From positions 8,194,001 to 8,258,000 of the forward strand of contig NC_135726.1 of the NCBI RefSeq assembly GCF_964656455.1: 64,000 nucleotides of DNA, given 5' to 3'. Position 1 is the first letter of the stretch; the number at the start of each line of letters is the position of its first letter. Below, one piece after another: positions 11,565 to 22,944 of the stretch. Under the pieces are notes generated by a model. That model did not search any database and was not told the DNA's origin. It worked only from the letters and a program-made list of their open reading frames with translations. The DNA is from Halichoerus grypus (lineage: Eukaryota; Chordata; Mammalia; Carnivora; Phocidae). The translations under genes were made by a program, and so were the position numbers.

Positions 11565-11995
11565 CCAGGCCCCTATACTCTAACACTTGTCCCTGCTTTC
11601 TGGAGGCTCAAATGTAGCAATACTATTATTAAACAAATAATCATAAGGGGAAATATGAGCATGGGCTGGATGGATCACTCAGAATTAACTGATTCCAAGC
11701 AGCTGGCTATAAACCCAAATCACGGTTCTGGAAGGCCTCTGCAGTGTGAGGCAACAAACCTTCAGTTGTTCAATTATGTAGAAATGGGGAGTAGGCGGTG
11801 GGAGTGTCCCAGGGAGAGCCAGGGCTGCCGGGCTTGGCTTTAGGGGCTCAGAGCAATAGCTAACCATTAGCAGTTATGAAAGTATTTCGGGGTTTGAACT
11901 GGCATGGATACAGTGGTATGCATGGGTTTACTGTCTACCATCAGCTCTGAGAATGGACACTATGGAAATGTAGGGTAAAAATACCTGAGCTTGTT
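11565..11995. other. unique sequence, nothing recognised
   Basis: A 97-codon plus-strand frame at 11,550-11,843 has no recognisable features and is overlapped by a minus-strand frame. Confidence 0.4.
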
Positions 11996-11999
11996 TAGA

Positions 12000-12350
12000 G
12001 GGGTTGGGAGAGGCTTCTCTAAGGAAGAGACTCTAGGGCAGACCTGGAAGATAAGCAGAGGTTAAACACATAAAAGAGAAGAGAAAAACTTTTTTGTGCC
12101 AAGGGAAGAGCATGTGCAAAGACTCAGACTTGAGAAGGCTCATCTATTCAGAGATCCAAGGAGAGAATGGTGACTCTAAATGGAGAAAGAATAAAGGCAA
12201 GACTAGGGTCACTCTGAGTCATGTGAAGGATTCGTATCTTGACTTGATAGGTTCAAAAGAAACCACTGAAGGTACTGAAGTAAAGGCGTGATATTATCAT
12301 ATTTGCATTCTAAAAGATCATTCTGGCTAGAGATACGAGCACAACCAAGC
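12000..12350 (+). mobile_element. L2-like LINE relic
   Basis: Contains 'GGCTTCTCTAAGGAAGAGAC', 'GGAAGAGCATGTGCAAAGAC' and 'GATCATTCTGGCTAG', a phrase set shared with the blocks at 17,150 and 53,640. Diverged and non-coding. Confidence 0.45.
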
Positions 12351-12354
12351 AGAA

Positions 12355-13190
12355 GAATTATGATCATTTTTCTCCCTGTTTTCCATTGTTATTACAAACC
12401 CAAAGACACAAGTAGTTAAAAAACACACAGGTTCTGGCTGCCTGCCCTGATAGGGAAACACAACCGACACACTCACAACAATAGAAGTGCATGTGCTGAG
12501 AAGTGCTCAAGGATAGTTTGGGCAGGGTTGTTGGGGCATCAAAGAGGAGAGGAGTGAGCCTCCTCGGAAATCCAGGGAAGCCTTCTCAGAGGTGGTGGCA
12601 CAGGAGGAATCAGCAGGGAAATGGGCAAGGAAGGTCTAAGGGATTCCAGGTAGAGGGAAGAACATGGAAAAGGGAAGGGAGGCCTAAGCGGGCAGTCCAC
12701 ATGGACATCTACCTGTGGCTGGGGGCATTATGAACAGAGACCCATGTGAACTCCAGGAGAAGATGCCAGGGCAGCAGGTGGAGCCCAGCTGACCCTACCA
12801 TCCTATCAGAGCCAGCAGGGTGGTGTGGGGGCGGGGCCAGGAGGCTGCCCCTCCCTCCCACGCTGCCAGGGTCTCTGTTGGGAGCCTTGGAGGGCAGCCC
12901 CTGCAGGGAAGGGTGAGCAGGGCAAGTCCTGGCCCTGTTCGGTAACTCACCCCTGGCCCTGGGAGCTCCAGGCTGTGCCGAGGAGCCCAGAACTACTCCC
13001 AGAAGCTGCTGGGAAGTGAACCCCGGCCAGATGAGGGCCCCCCACCCTCCCTTCCCTACACTGAGCCCCACACAGGCAGTAGGCCCACCCTGCTGGGGCA
13101 GTCAGATGCCATCTGATGGGGGAGAAAGTAAGGAGGCATACCAGTTGAGCTGACAGAGAGCTGAGAGGTCAAGTGGTACGAGATGGGGAC
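12355..13190. other. GC-rich unique sequence with L2-like text at its start
   Basis: 12,480-12,720 resembles degraded L2 text (GGAAGCCTTCTCAGAGG, GGGATTCCAGGTAGAGG). 12,760-13,080 is GC-rich with a 120-codon minus-strand frame, but CpG is sparse, no CpG island is obvious, and no protein family is recognised. Confidence 0.4.
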
Positions 13191-13345
13191 TGAGTCCTAG
13201 CGAAGGGAGGACTTGCCAAGGCCACACAGGGAGATGGGAGCAGAGCTCGAAATCTGACCCAGACCTCCCGACATGTAGCCCAGTGAGTGTCTCATGGACA
13301 GTCTCCTTCTGTCAAATGAGAATAGAAACCGACTTCCTCAAGGAA
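13190..13345 (-). mobile_element. MIR fragment, weak
   Basis: Degraded antisense MIR core: 'CTTGCCAAGGCCACACAGGG' then 'GAGCTCGAAATCTGACCCAG'. Confidence 0.45.
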
Positions 13346-13504
13346 GGATTCAGCCTTCACGTTCTTTTGGGTGACCTCTTCTGAGGTCTGCAAACTGGCT
13401 CGAAGGCCATGCCCATTTATGTACCGTCCATGGCTGCTTTCATGTCACAGTGCCCAGTGGAGTCATTAAAACAGAGACTATATGGTCCTTTAAAGAAAAT
13501 AATC

Positions 13505-13690
13505 TGTTGACCCTGGTCTAGCCCACTGCTGCTCCAATTTCAGCATGCCTGAGAATCTGCTGGGGAATGTTTATGAAAGTGTTGGTCCATTCGGGGTAGG
13601 ATCCAGGAATCCAAAGGTTAGCAAGAGTCCCAGGGGTCTTGATGCAATTGGCCCAAGACCACACTTTGAGAGACTTTGATCGATCTCCAG
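13505..13690 (+). mobile_element. MER5-like hAT relic
   Basis: Phrases 'CAGCATGCCTGAGAATCTGC', 'GGATCCAGGAATCC' and 'GACCACACTTTGAGAGAC' follow MER5 order. Confidence 0.5.
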
Positions 13691-13694
13691 CTCA

Positions 13695-14625
13695 TGGAAG
13701 ACAGGGGTAACTCCATGGGCTGCAGTGACCAGGGGCAGGGACAGCAGGCCTGTGTCTGGGCCTCTTCTGGGCAGAGCCTGTAGGCTTCTGCACACAAGTC
13801 ACTGTGGCCCAGAGCTCCACCAGCTGTCACAGAGCAAGTCCCATGAGCCTCTGTAGGATTTCTCTCTGGCTTATCGAAAGGATAGCGTGATGACCACAGA
13901 TAGAGTGGCCCTCTCTTACTGGCCATGTGCCTGATAGGTCAGGGGATATAAAAATTAGTAGAATCATTTCCCTGCTGGGCCTCAGTGTTCTCATCTGTAA
14001 AATGAGCCACCAGGTCTCTGTGTCTGCACAGACGCCTTTCTGCTCTATGGTTGCTGATTAGCATGACAGTTGTATACCAACACCAACATCCCTGAAATCC
14101 CCAGGATGTTGGCAGAACGCCACCAAAGCAGTGAAGTGGCTTGACATCTGCATCCTAAGCACCAGTCCTCATAGCCAACAAAGTTCAGAGAGAGAGACAA
14201 GAGGAAGCAGCGGACTGAACGTTGTATAGACAAACCTGGGAATCCTCCCCTATTAGCAGGCATTTACGAACATTATTAACCACTGTACAGCAGTTGTTTT
14301 TATGGAGAACCTGTTATGCTCCAGGCTGTCTGTTAGGCTCTGAGAGTACAAAGAACCACACAGGCCCTGCTTTTGAGGAACCCACACCTACTGCTGAGCC
14401 ACAGGCCTTTGGCACGTACCATATTCACTGCCTTAATTTGGTTCAGTGTTTATAGGAAAAGAGAGGAATATTAATGCTTCATGTTAATTCAAAACACATG
14501 AGCATGTTTCAGTGCTATTTGTATTAGGTTAAAAAATCAAAATAAATACCCAACAAAAGACTGGTATTAAAATAAATAAAAGGCTCTCAAACAGTAAAGC
14601 AATACACAACATCAAATATTATATC
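13695..14625. other. mostly unique, with small MIR and L2 traces
   Basis: 13,965-14,010 has a MIR core phrase (GGGCCTCAGTGTTCTCATCT). 14,285-14,400 resembles L2 text (ATGCTCCAGGCTGTCTGTTA, GAGAGTACAAAGAACCACAC). 14,520-14,630 is A-rich. No exon seen. Confidence 0.4.
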
Positions 14626-14990
14626 TATACAATCAAAACCGCAATGAGATATCACCTCACACCTGTCAGATTGGCTGATATCAAAGAGACAAGAAATAAC
14701 AAGGGTTGGTGAGGGTGTGTGGAAAAGAGGACTCGTGTGTGGACTGTTGGTGGGAATGCAAAATGATGCAGCCACTATGGAAAATACTATAGAGGTTCCT
14801 TAAAAAGTTCAAAATAGAACTACCCTATGATCCAGCAATTCCACTTCTAGGTATTTATCCAAAGAAAACAAAAACACTAACTCAGGAAAATACATGCACC
14901 ACTATGTTCATTGCAGCATTATTTACAATAGCCAAACTATGGAAGCAGCCCAAGTGTCCATCCATAGATGAATGGATAAAGAAGATGTCA

Positions 14991-15045
<55 letters not shown>
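14991..15045. repeat. compound (TC)n(AC)n microsatellite
   Basis: A run of TC units changes directly into AC units inside the L1 ORF2 C-terminal region. Likely length-polymorphic. Confidence 0.95.
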
Positions 15046-15049
<4 letters not shown>

Positions 15050-15084
15050 TACAACTCAGCTATTAAAAAAAAAGAATAAAATCA

Positions 15085-15283
15085 GGGCACCTGGGTGGCT
15101 CAGTCAGTTGAGTGGCCAACTGTTGGTTTCAGTTCAGGTCATGATCTCAGAGTCATGGGATCAGGCTCTGTGCTCAGCATGGGAGTCTGCTTGTCTCTCT
15201 CCCTCTACTCCTCCGCCCATTCATGCTATCTCTCTGTCTCTCTCAAATGAATAAATAAATAAAATCTTAAAAAAGAAGAAGAA
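15085..15283 (+). mobile_element. Can-SINE nested in L1
   Basis: Head GGGCACCTGGGTGGCTCAG, A-box region, diverged B box (ATGGGATCAGGCTC) and AAATAAATAAAATCTTAAAA tail. The L1 reads continuously across it (…GAATAAAATC | GAAAGTCTTGCCATTTGC…). The TSD is only approximate, which fits an older copy. Confidence 0.93.
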
Positions 15284-15738
15284 AGTCTTGCCATTTGCAG
15301 CAACATGAATGGACCAAGAGGGTATCATGCTAAGTGAAATAAGACAGAGAAAGACAAATACTGGATGATTTTACATGTAGAATCTAAAAAAAAAAAAAAA
15401 AAAATGAACAAACAAAACAGAAACAGACTCAAAGATACAGAGAACAAGCTGGTGGTTGCCAGAGGGGAGAGGTGTGGGGGCGATGGGTGAAATGGGTAAG
15501 GGAGATTAAAAGGTATTAACCTCCAGTTATAAAATAAGTAAGACATAGAGATGCGATGTACAGCATAGGGAATACAGTCAATGATATTGTAACAATGTTG
15601 TATGGTGACATATGGTAGCTAGATTTACCATGGTGGTCACGTCATAATGTATATAAATGTTGAATCACTATGTTATACACTTGAAACTAGTATAATACAA
15701 TATATCAAGGACACTTCAGTAAAAAAAATATATACCTA

Positions 15739-15935
15739 CAGCAGGATTTCTCAGCATCAATGCTTTGTTGACATTGGGAATTGGGTACTTTGTTGTGGGC
15801 AACTGCCCTGTTCATTGTAGGATGTTTAAGACCAACTCCTCCCACCCTCACTCAATTAAGACAACTAAAAATGTCTCTAGACATTGCCGAATGCCCCCTG
15901 GGGGACCAAACTACTCCCTTCCCACACTGAGAAGT
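15739..15935 (-). mobile_element. MER20 hAT relic
   Basis: Reverse complement of MER20: 'TTTCTCAGCATCAATGCTTT', 'CATTGTAGGATGTTTAAG' and 'AAAAATGTCTCTAGACATTG' in the expected order. Nearly full length. Confidence 0.78.
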
Positions 15936-15939
15936 CTTG

Positions 15940-16865
15940 ATTCACAACAAATTTTCAATAATCTTAGAAATTACATATGCTATAATAGGCAAGAAAAACA
16001 GAAAAGTCAAAAATCGAACAGATAGTATGATCTTATCTCTGCAAAACAACAGCAGAAGGAAAAGAAGGAAGAGTGAAAGGGGAAGAAAGAAGGATGGGAA
16101 GAAGGAAGAAAATAGAGAAATAAAAGAACATAGCCCAGAAATTTAAATCAGCTGCTTCTGAATGGTGAGATTATAATCATTTCGATTTTACTATAATGTC
16201 CTGCATTTTCCAGAATGACTGAACATACTTCAATAGCCAGGGAATGCATGTCAGGAAAACATCTTAAAACACCCAGAAAATGCACAGGAATAAACACTGT
16301 TTCTGACTGATTTAGGTGTCTGTTTTGGACAAAGCACGTTTTCTTGGACTACACATTTCCAAAAATTGCCTCGGCTTTTGGATTCATCTTGGGCACTTAG
16401 ACATGGCCACGTTTCTGAGCTGCCTGGTCCGTGGCTGGTCACCAGGATGTCTTAGCAGTTCAGCTCAAGGGGGACTTTCCCCAACCCTCAACAAACAGTT
16501 GATTCCAGTGGAGTCACTTTAATACTGATACAAACTTTTGTGACTCATCTCCACTGGCATATCATACAAGCCCTCAGATCTTTCTAGAATTGGCCCCAAC
16601 TGTTGCTGAGGAGCTTCAGGGAAGGTCATATGGGATCTTAAACTGTCTTCCTTGAGACTCCATGTGACTGTCCGAATGCCACTGGAAGGTGGCACTTCAC
16701 GCACGGCCCTGCTGCCTCTGTGCACCGTGGAGTCAGCACCCTGCAGGTAAGCCTGAGATGCCACGCTCCTCACACCTGAAGCTCCCATGTTTGACCACCT
16801 AGGCAGGCAGGTGCAAAAAGCTCCTTCTGCTTCTGATTTTATCATCTCCATCCATAGCTCTCAAG
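15940..16865. other. unique sequence, nothing recognised
   Basis: A purine-rich patch occurs at 16,055-16,130. Minus-strand and plus-strand frames of about 60-110 codons have no recognisable features. Confidence 0.42.
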
Positions 16866-16869
16866 CTCC

Positions 16870-17012
16870 AGGTCAGAGGTTGACAAACTTTTACAATAAA
16901 GGGCCAGGCAGTACATAATTTCATCCCTGTGGTAATCTCCTTTTCATTAACTCAAAGTCAACTGATTTGGGACCTTAATTACATTTGCAAAATCCCTTCA
17001 CCTTTGCCATAT
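16870..17012. mobile_element. two short old repeat fragments
   Basis: 16,870-16,920 has the hAT-like phrase 'AGGTTGACAAACTTTTACAA' with 'AAAGGGCCAGGCAG'. 16,925-17,012 has 'AACTCAAAGTCAACTGATTT' and 'CATTTGCAAAATCCCTTCAC', as in antisense MaLR LTRs. Confidence 0.45.
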
Positions 17013-17149
17013 TCAGTTGGCCAGAGGGAAGTCAAGGCTTCATCTGCCCCAAGAAGAGTGGATCACAGAGGATGTGAACACAGGGGCAAGACTCGTGGGG
17101 TCACCCTCTGGTCTGCTCGTCGGAGGAGGGGGTTTCGCATTGAAAGAAA

Positions 17150-17400
17150 TGTCTCACTGAAATCTGATAGAGGAATACCGCTCAGCCAGGTGAAGACTAC
17201 AGGGAAGAGAATTCTAGGGGAAGGAACAGCATGTGTGAAGGCCCTGATAAGGGATGGCAATTTTGTGAAGCTGAAAATATTCAGTTTGGTGGAATGGTGG
17301 TTCTCATCCCTGGCTGTGCATCACCTGGAGAACTCAGAAGGGTAGTTTTCCAAGAACCATTCTAAACCAGTATAATTCCAAAATATACTGAGTGAGGGCT
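17150..17400 (+). mobile_element. L2-like fragment followed by MER5-like fragment
   Basis: 'GGAACAGCATGTGTGAAGGC' is L2-like text. 'GGTTCTCATCCCTGGCTGTG' with 'CATCACCTGGAGAACT' is the left end of a MER5-type element. Confidence 0.45.
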
Positions 17401-17404
17401 GGGC

Positions 17405-18510
17405 AAACATTTTTTGTTTGTCTGTTTTCCCTAACATTTCTCAAGTTATCTCCAGGTAGGACTGGAGTTAGGGATTGCCAGGATGTTGGAAACAGACAGA
17501 TGAACAGTACCTATGTTAGCTCAAATCAAAAGCTGTTCAGTTAAGGGAGGCAAGGAAGAGCTCATTGCTGTTTTCAAAATGTAGACATCATTTAAGTGTT
17601 CCTTTTAGGAGATCAAACCCATGTCCTATAAAGAGTAGTATGTCCTTTGACCAAATAAGTTAGATTTTAGTAAAGAATCACACAGCACAAGATTTGGCCA
17701 GAGTTGGTCAAACTGCTGTTCATTATGGCCATCTCTCTTTGAAAAATATCTGTTCAAATGTACTCAGGTTTTATTTAAATCTGCATTTGACCCAAGAAGT
17801 GATGTTGGAGACAGAGGATTTCAAAGCACCTCCAAAATGAGGCTTTGATTTCGACACAATGAGCATGTACACTCTCTGGCCCTATGTCAGCGGCTCCATC
17901 AGGCATCATCTTGTAAAATACTGCATTTTACACACCCAATAGCAGAGCAAGAGCACAGAGAAAGAAACAGAAGCTCAGAAGGCAACTGGTCCCAGATTAG
18001 GTGGCAGATGGGATAGTATGGAAGCTTTGGATGTGGACAAGGGTGACTTCTTTCTAGTCCTGCCCCCTTCCTCGTTACCTTTGTGAACTTGGGGGATTTA
18101 CTCATTTCCTTGAAGCCAAAGACCTCCATTTGTTAAATAGACCATACTAGCACCAACCTTCCAGGGTGGCTGGTGGACAAAACAAGGCAACTGGCACAGT
18201 CCTGGGATGAAGTGAGTTCTGCCTGTTCTCCTGATGTCTGCCAGGCAGTGATGGGCAGATTCGGGATTCCATGCCTGAGATTACAACTCCAAGTCCAGTG
18301 GACTCTGTGTGGAGTCAAAGGAGAAGCACATACTTTTTGACAGTTTGCTAGAAGATTCTTGCCTTGGAATATGGGAGCTAATTAGTCAAGTGCCTTCAGG
18401 AGTGCAAATATGTTTAATTTTTCATCTTTAAACATGCCATTTAGAAATCAAGCAATCTCACAGATTTCAGATTAAGAACTGGTTAGATCTCCACCACCCC
18501 CACCCTGCCC
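17405..18510. other. unique sequence, nothing recognised
   Basis: No repeat or exon recognised. Short frames below 80 codons only. Confidence 0.42.
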
Positions 18511-18514
18511 CGGG

Positions 18515-18665
18515 AGGAACCACTCTTCTCTGAGACTCAGTTTCTTCACAGTGAACGAAAGATAGCGATCCCTCCTTCTGTATGTTGCTGCAGGTCCCTA
18601 CAACTGTCTGCATAGCTCTGACCCAGCACGCTGGCCGGCTCTTTGTCATCGCTCAATGAAGAGTG
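18515..18665 (+). mobile_element. MIR fragment
   Basis: Sense MIR core and 3' half: 'TCTGAGACTCAGTTTCTTCA' followed by a degraded 3' part ending 'CGCTCAATGAAGAGTG'. Confidence 0.5.
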
Positions 18666-18669
18666 TCTA

Positions 18670-19865
18670 TTACTACAAGGACCAAGAAAGGAAGAGTAGA
18701 TGGAAGAAATTGGTGCAGATTTCCCCTAAATTATTCACTGAGCAGTTATATCCAATAGTCCTCACACCAATGACTATTTGGATCCTCCCTCCTGGCATCC
18801 CCTACCCGAAATGAAGCAATGTGACATGTAGGGTGACCCTGTGCCATATAAATGACAGAAGCTCTGACATCTCTGTCCACCTGTAACACAGGTACTTGGT
18901 GTCTAGTGTCAGGCATGTGGCAAACCTGCTCCAGAAGCAGCTCCACTTTGGGTGACCCACTGTCCTCTCATCCTGAGGCTGGAAGGATATGACGTGGGAG
19001 AAGGCCTTTTGCAGGTTCAGTATTAAATCGTGCATTCACTCAAACCTGGAGCACGTTCTGAGGTTGTAAATCACCAGCCCATGGACAAGGACAGCCAAGC
19101 TTGATCCTCCTTGGTCCCCTGCCTGCTCCCAAAGATTCACAATCCTGCAATTCAAGAGACTCGGGGCCTCCCACCATTACATGGGCGGAGTGTGTGACTG
19201 TGAATTCCTCCTTTTGACTCCAGGGCTATATGGAGAAAGTTATCTTTTAGAAAAGCAAAGAAGAAGGCCCCTTAACTCCTACTATTTCTGAATGCAAGTC
19301 TGCTGCTCTAAGAGCAGTGGAAACCAGTTTTGAAACTGTAGCCACTGCCACAGGAAACAAGGGGGAAACCGTGGGGCCTGCGTGGGCTCCCCCCAGCAGC
19401 CAGGTGTCTCTCACCTCAGCCAGGTGACTTCTGTTCTTTCATGACAAGATAGGGCATGCATCTCTCATTTCGCGTTTTCCCACGCCATCCACTATGCCAG
19501 CAGAAGGCCTGAATATCTAAACTCTAAAGGAAAAGGGAATGCACACTGAGGTTGAGCCAGTGTTAGGAATGATTGCTAAAGGATCTTTCTGGCTCCTTGT
19601 AAATGCATAGAGTATATAGGTGGAGATGAAAAAAAAGAAAAATACAGAAAATGTAAGCTATGTATGTTGGGATTTAAAAAAAAAAGCCTGTTAGGATTCC
19701 AGGACAAAGGTAGATTCACAGTTAGATTTCCATTTTTGTAAGGAAAATGAAGGAAATGTCTTATTTTCTTCTTATGACAGAAATGATTGTAAGCAAGATA
19801 TAGGAGAAACTGAAAACTTGTTTTCCTTAGTATGCCAAGTCTAGGCAGCAAAGGAGAAAAAATAG
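18670..19865. other. unique sequence, nothing recognised
   Basis: No repeat of useful length was identified and no exon is supported. Confidence 0.42.
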
Positions 19866-19944
19866 AAAGCACGAGAGAGAGAGAGAGAAGGAAGAGAGGA
19901 AGGCAGGCAGGAAGGAAAGAAGGAAGGAAGGAAGGAAGGGAGGA
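19866..19944. repeat. (GA)n/(GGAA)n polypurine tract
   Basis: Purine-only for about 75 bases apart from single C interruptions in GGCAGGCAGG. The antisense gives a Ser/Leu/Pro-rich artefactual frame of 144 codons. Confidence 0.92.
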
Positions 19945-20990
19945 GGCTGATTTCTCTATCAGGTACAGGACACCCAATATCCAGGACCCACAGTACTTTT
20001 CAGGGCCCAAAGAAAGGTTTTAATTTTAATTTCTTTTAAAGTCAGAAGAAAAAAGTGAATATAATTATAATGAGCATGTAATATTGAATCCTGCCTGATG
20101 ATACTCATCTTTACAACAATGCAGTCGTAAAATATAATATTTAGATTTTTTTTTTTTAAATGGAGGAAGGCAGCCATGAAGGCAAACATGAGTAGGACCT
20201 AGGGTGGAGAAGAGGGGTGGTGGGGAGGGAACAGAGGAGGAGGGGACAAAGAAAGGGAGACAGGTATACAGACACAATTGTGAGACCTTGTGGGTGGTGA
20301 TAGCGGTTGATAAAGATTCTTCTAGAGGTAGATTTTACCTGCGTTATCTGGCTAGACAGCCTGCCTTGTGACTTAGATGCAATTACTACAAGTTGTATTT
20401 TAACATCCCCGTGATCATTAATGCGCTAGAAAAAGATTTACAAAGGCAATAAGTTACTTTGGATCACCCCATGTTTCCTCCCCTTGTCTCTGCTGTAGCA
20501 CATGTGTGGCTTTAGATTACTTAAATCCTTTCAAGTCCTATTTATCATTATTAAACTTTAGGAAGACCGAAGACAATGGCCAAATCTTCACCCTCAAGGG
20601 ATGGGCTTCCTTTTTCTAGCAGTGTAATTGCTGGGTCTCATTCTTGCTAGCTGAGGAACCTAGAAAAGCCCGACCTTCCCGGGCATCATTCATCCTTTCA
20701 AACTTGGGTTCTCATTTTCAGGATCCTGCATCCAGCTAACTGGTTGCCATCCTGGCTTCCCTGCATCCATGGGGGATCCAGGGAGCTGTATTCCCACCAG
20801 GCAGTCTTTCTGAAGCTGACTTCCCTAGAGTCCCCAAGGCTCGCCCAGAGATAAGGACAAACAGCCCTGTCAATGATGAACTAACCCTCTATAGATGAAC
20901 CCAGAAAAGCAAAATTTACCAGAAAGTGTCCTTCTGAGTTTTCCTAAGAAAACAGTGTAGTATCGTGAAACCTAGCTCAACTATTTAGGG
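19945..20990. other. unique sequence, nothing recognised
   Basis: T-rich run at 20,146-20,156 and a purine-rich block at 20,195-20,262. No recognisable gene or repeat family. Confidence 0.42.
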
Positions 20991-20994
20991 GGTG

Positions 20995-21145
20995 GGTGAC
21001 TACTAAAGAAAGTCGATCTGTGCCTCAGTTTAAAAATGTGACAAGCAATATCTTCTATGCAAGGTTGTTGTCAGGATTAAAATTAAATTATGTATCTGAA
21101 ACACTTAGCACAGGCTTGACAAAGTATAGATGTTAATCAGAAGAT
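20995..21145 (+). mobile_element. MIR SINE, 3' half
   Basis: 'CTGTGCCTCAGTTTAAAAAT', 'GGTTGTTGTCAGGATTAAAA' and 'CTTAGCACAGGC' are in sense MIR order. Confidence 0.68.
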
Positions 21146-21149
21146 GGCT

Positions 21150-21262
21150 TTTAAGCGCAATTGGTTGGTTCAGTCAGAAGAGCATGTAACTCTTGATCTC
21201 AGGGTTGTGAGTTTGAGCCCCACGTTGGGAGTGGAGATTACTTAAAAAATTTTTTTTTAATT
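21150..21262 (+). mobile_element. short older Can-SINE
   Basis: tRNA-like part only: 'TTGGTTGGTTCAGTCAG', 'GAGCATGTAACTCTTGATCT', B-box-like 'GAGTTTGAGCCCC', then 'GAGATTACTTAAAAA'. It lacks the TC-rich body of the longer copies and has lost its first bases, so it is an older subfamily member. Confidence 0.75.
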
Positions 21263-21264
21263 TT

Positions 21265-21660
21265 TAAAAATTTAAAATAACGCTTTTATTGGCACTATTG
21301 TTATTTAACTTTCAGTTCTTCTCCCAATTACTAAGTGGGTTTTAACTGTGTTTGTAAGAATGCATTATTTAGGGGAAAAATTAAAAGTGAGTATGGTCAA
21401 ATAAAAAGATTTCACAAAGTTGAGTGAGGACAGCACTGGCTAAGTTATATTAGTCTCTGTATTTTTTTCTGTATACTTGAAATATTTCCTAATATGGCAA
21501 GTATGTATATTTTCAAACATATGACAAATGTGTATTACAATTGTAATTAAAGGAATAAAACCCAATTATTCACAAATACATCAAGTGAAAGGCATATTGT
21601 AGAGAAATAAAGGTCTAGGAGAGGAAAAGCTTCCCAAGCAGGGAACCACTAAATTAAAAA
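21265..21660. other. AT-rich unique sequence
   Basis: No recognised element or exon. Confidence 0.4.
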
Positions 21661-21676
21661 GTAGAGCTTTTTTCTT

Positions 21677-21976
21677 TTTTTTTTAATTATGTTATGTTAA
21701 TCACCATACATTACATCATTAGTTTTTGATGTAGTGTTCCATGATTCATTGTTTGCGTATAACACCCAGTGCTCCATGCAGTACGTGCCCTCTTTAATAC
21801 CCATCCCCAGGCTAACCCTTCCCCCCACCCCCCTCCCGTCTAGAACCCTCAGTATGTTTTTCAAAGTCCATCGTCTCTCATGGTTTGTCTCCCCCTCCGA
21901 TTTCCCCCCTTCATTCTTCCCCTCCTGCTATCTTCTTCTTCTTCTTTTTTTTTTTTAAACATATAATGTATTATTT
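21677..21976 (-). mobile_element. young 5'-truncated L1 3' UTR (antisense)
   Basis: Reads as reverse-complement carnivoran L1 3' UTR: poly(T), then 'AATTATGTTATGTTAATCAC', 'TTTTTGATGTAGTGTTCCAT' and CCCCACCCCCCTCCC. Near its right end is a TTCTTCTTC plus T-run, followed by 'AACATATAATGTATTATTTA'. A perfect 17-base TSD AGTAGAGCTTTTTTCTT brackets it (21,660-21,676; 21,977-21,993). The internal T-run matches the internal A-run of the L1 at 46,183-47,312. Confidence 0.93.
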
Positions 21977-21999
21977 AGTAGAGCTTTTTTCTTGATTGA

Positions 22000-22600
22000 C
22001 TGACACCCTCTGGGATTTTCTACTATGAAATTACAAGTCATTTGTACCAAGTATGGTGGCCTAGGGGGGATGGAGACTCACAAATCCAGCCTCTTCCCCC
22101 AGGCATCTATTTCCTTGCCCCCCAGGAGTGGTGCCTGTAAAGAGCTATCACAGAACCTGTGGGACTTTTCACCCTTCGTTGCTACCAGTAAACACAAAAC
22201 AGAAACACTCGGTCTTGGATCATCTGAAACAAGAAGGCCGTGGGTATGCCACAAAGCTGTGCGATTTACATTCACTAAAGGTGATTTGGTTCTGAACTTC
22301 CATGAGGCCAAAACAAGGAAGGAAACAAGATCAATCCCAAGCTTTGCACTATCCAAAAGGCAAAATCAAAAAGGTTTTCAGGGGGAGCACCACAATTTCA
22401 GGAGATTGGGGTCTGAAAGAAGACTTTCCCACATTATAATACAAATACATAAAAAATGAGAAATGAAGCCATCTCCCCAGACACGCAGCTTGGACACTGA
22501 AAAACGAAACTACATTATCATGACAATATTATTCCATTGCTTTCATTAATGTCTTCACTCTTCAAGGAGACACTTGCCCATGCAATGATTCTTCATTGCA
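22000..22600. other. unique block containing a 144-codon open frame
   Basis: A plus-strand ATG frame spans 22,025-22,459. It is Lys/Ser-rich, has no signal peptide or transmembrane segment, and no family is recognised. An antisense frame of 92 codons overlaps it. Probably chance, but it is the longest ATG frame in repeat-free sequence here. Confidence 0.35.
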
Positions 22601-22940
22601 CGAGTTTCCGCCAAGACCCATCATGGAAAGCATCGACAGACGAGTGGTGACCGAAGAGTCTCTGAATCCTTACTGTGTGCCCCCAATCCTAAACTGTCGT
22701 GGGTGATCCCTACCCATCAAGTCCCCACATTAAAGGAACTACCTTAAACCAAACTTCCAATTCTCAATAAATTCTGATCTTGTCTCCTTTTCTCTGAGAT
22801 GTTGCCAAAGCTCTGTCAGGGTGGTATTCTCCCTTACCATGGCAGGCAATAAACTCAGCTTTGCCTTATTAACAAGTTGTATGGTGATATTCAGGGAGCT
22901 GGCAACAGACAATCATCTAAATTAAAAAAAAAAAAAAAAC
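22600..22940 (+). mobile_element. possible LTR or retrocopy with poly(A)
   Basis: Contains two AATAAA signals (22,767-22,772 within 'CTCAATAAATTC'; about 22,848 within 'GGCAATAAACTCAG') and ends in an 18-base A-run at 22,922-22,940. This fits an LTR-type retroelement end or a retrocopy. No gene of origin is recognised. Confidence 0.3.
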
Positions 22941-22944
22941 CTCT

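Larger units (their letters stand above)
14630..15730 (+). mobile_element. L1 3' end (ORF2 C-terminus and 3' UTR), interrupted by a SINE
   Basis: Opens with 'AATGAGATATCACCTCACAC', a conserved position in L1 ORF2. One short frame preserves the ORF2p C-terminal signature MFIAALFTIAKLWKQPKCPS followed by EWIKKM. The reading frame is then broken by a TC/AC microsatellite and a Can-SINE. The 3' UTR follows and ends in an A-rich tail near 15,720. Truncated at the 5' side and inactive. Confidence 0.88.

Noticed and set aside
12709..13071. 120-codon minus frame in GC-rich DNA, possible CpG island or promoter
   Set aside because: CpG is sparse, no core promoter or exon structure is visible, and no family is recognised.
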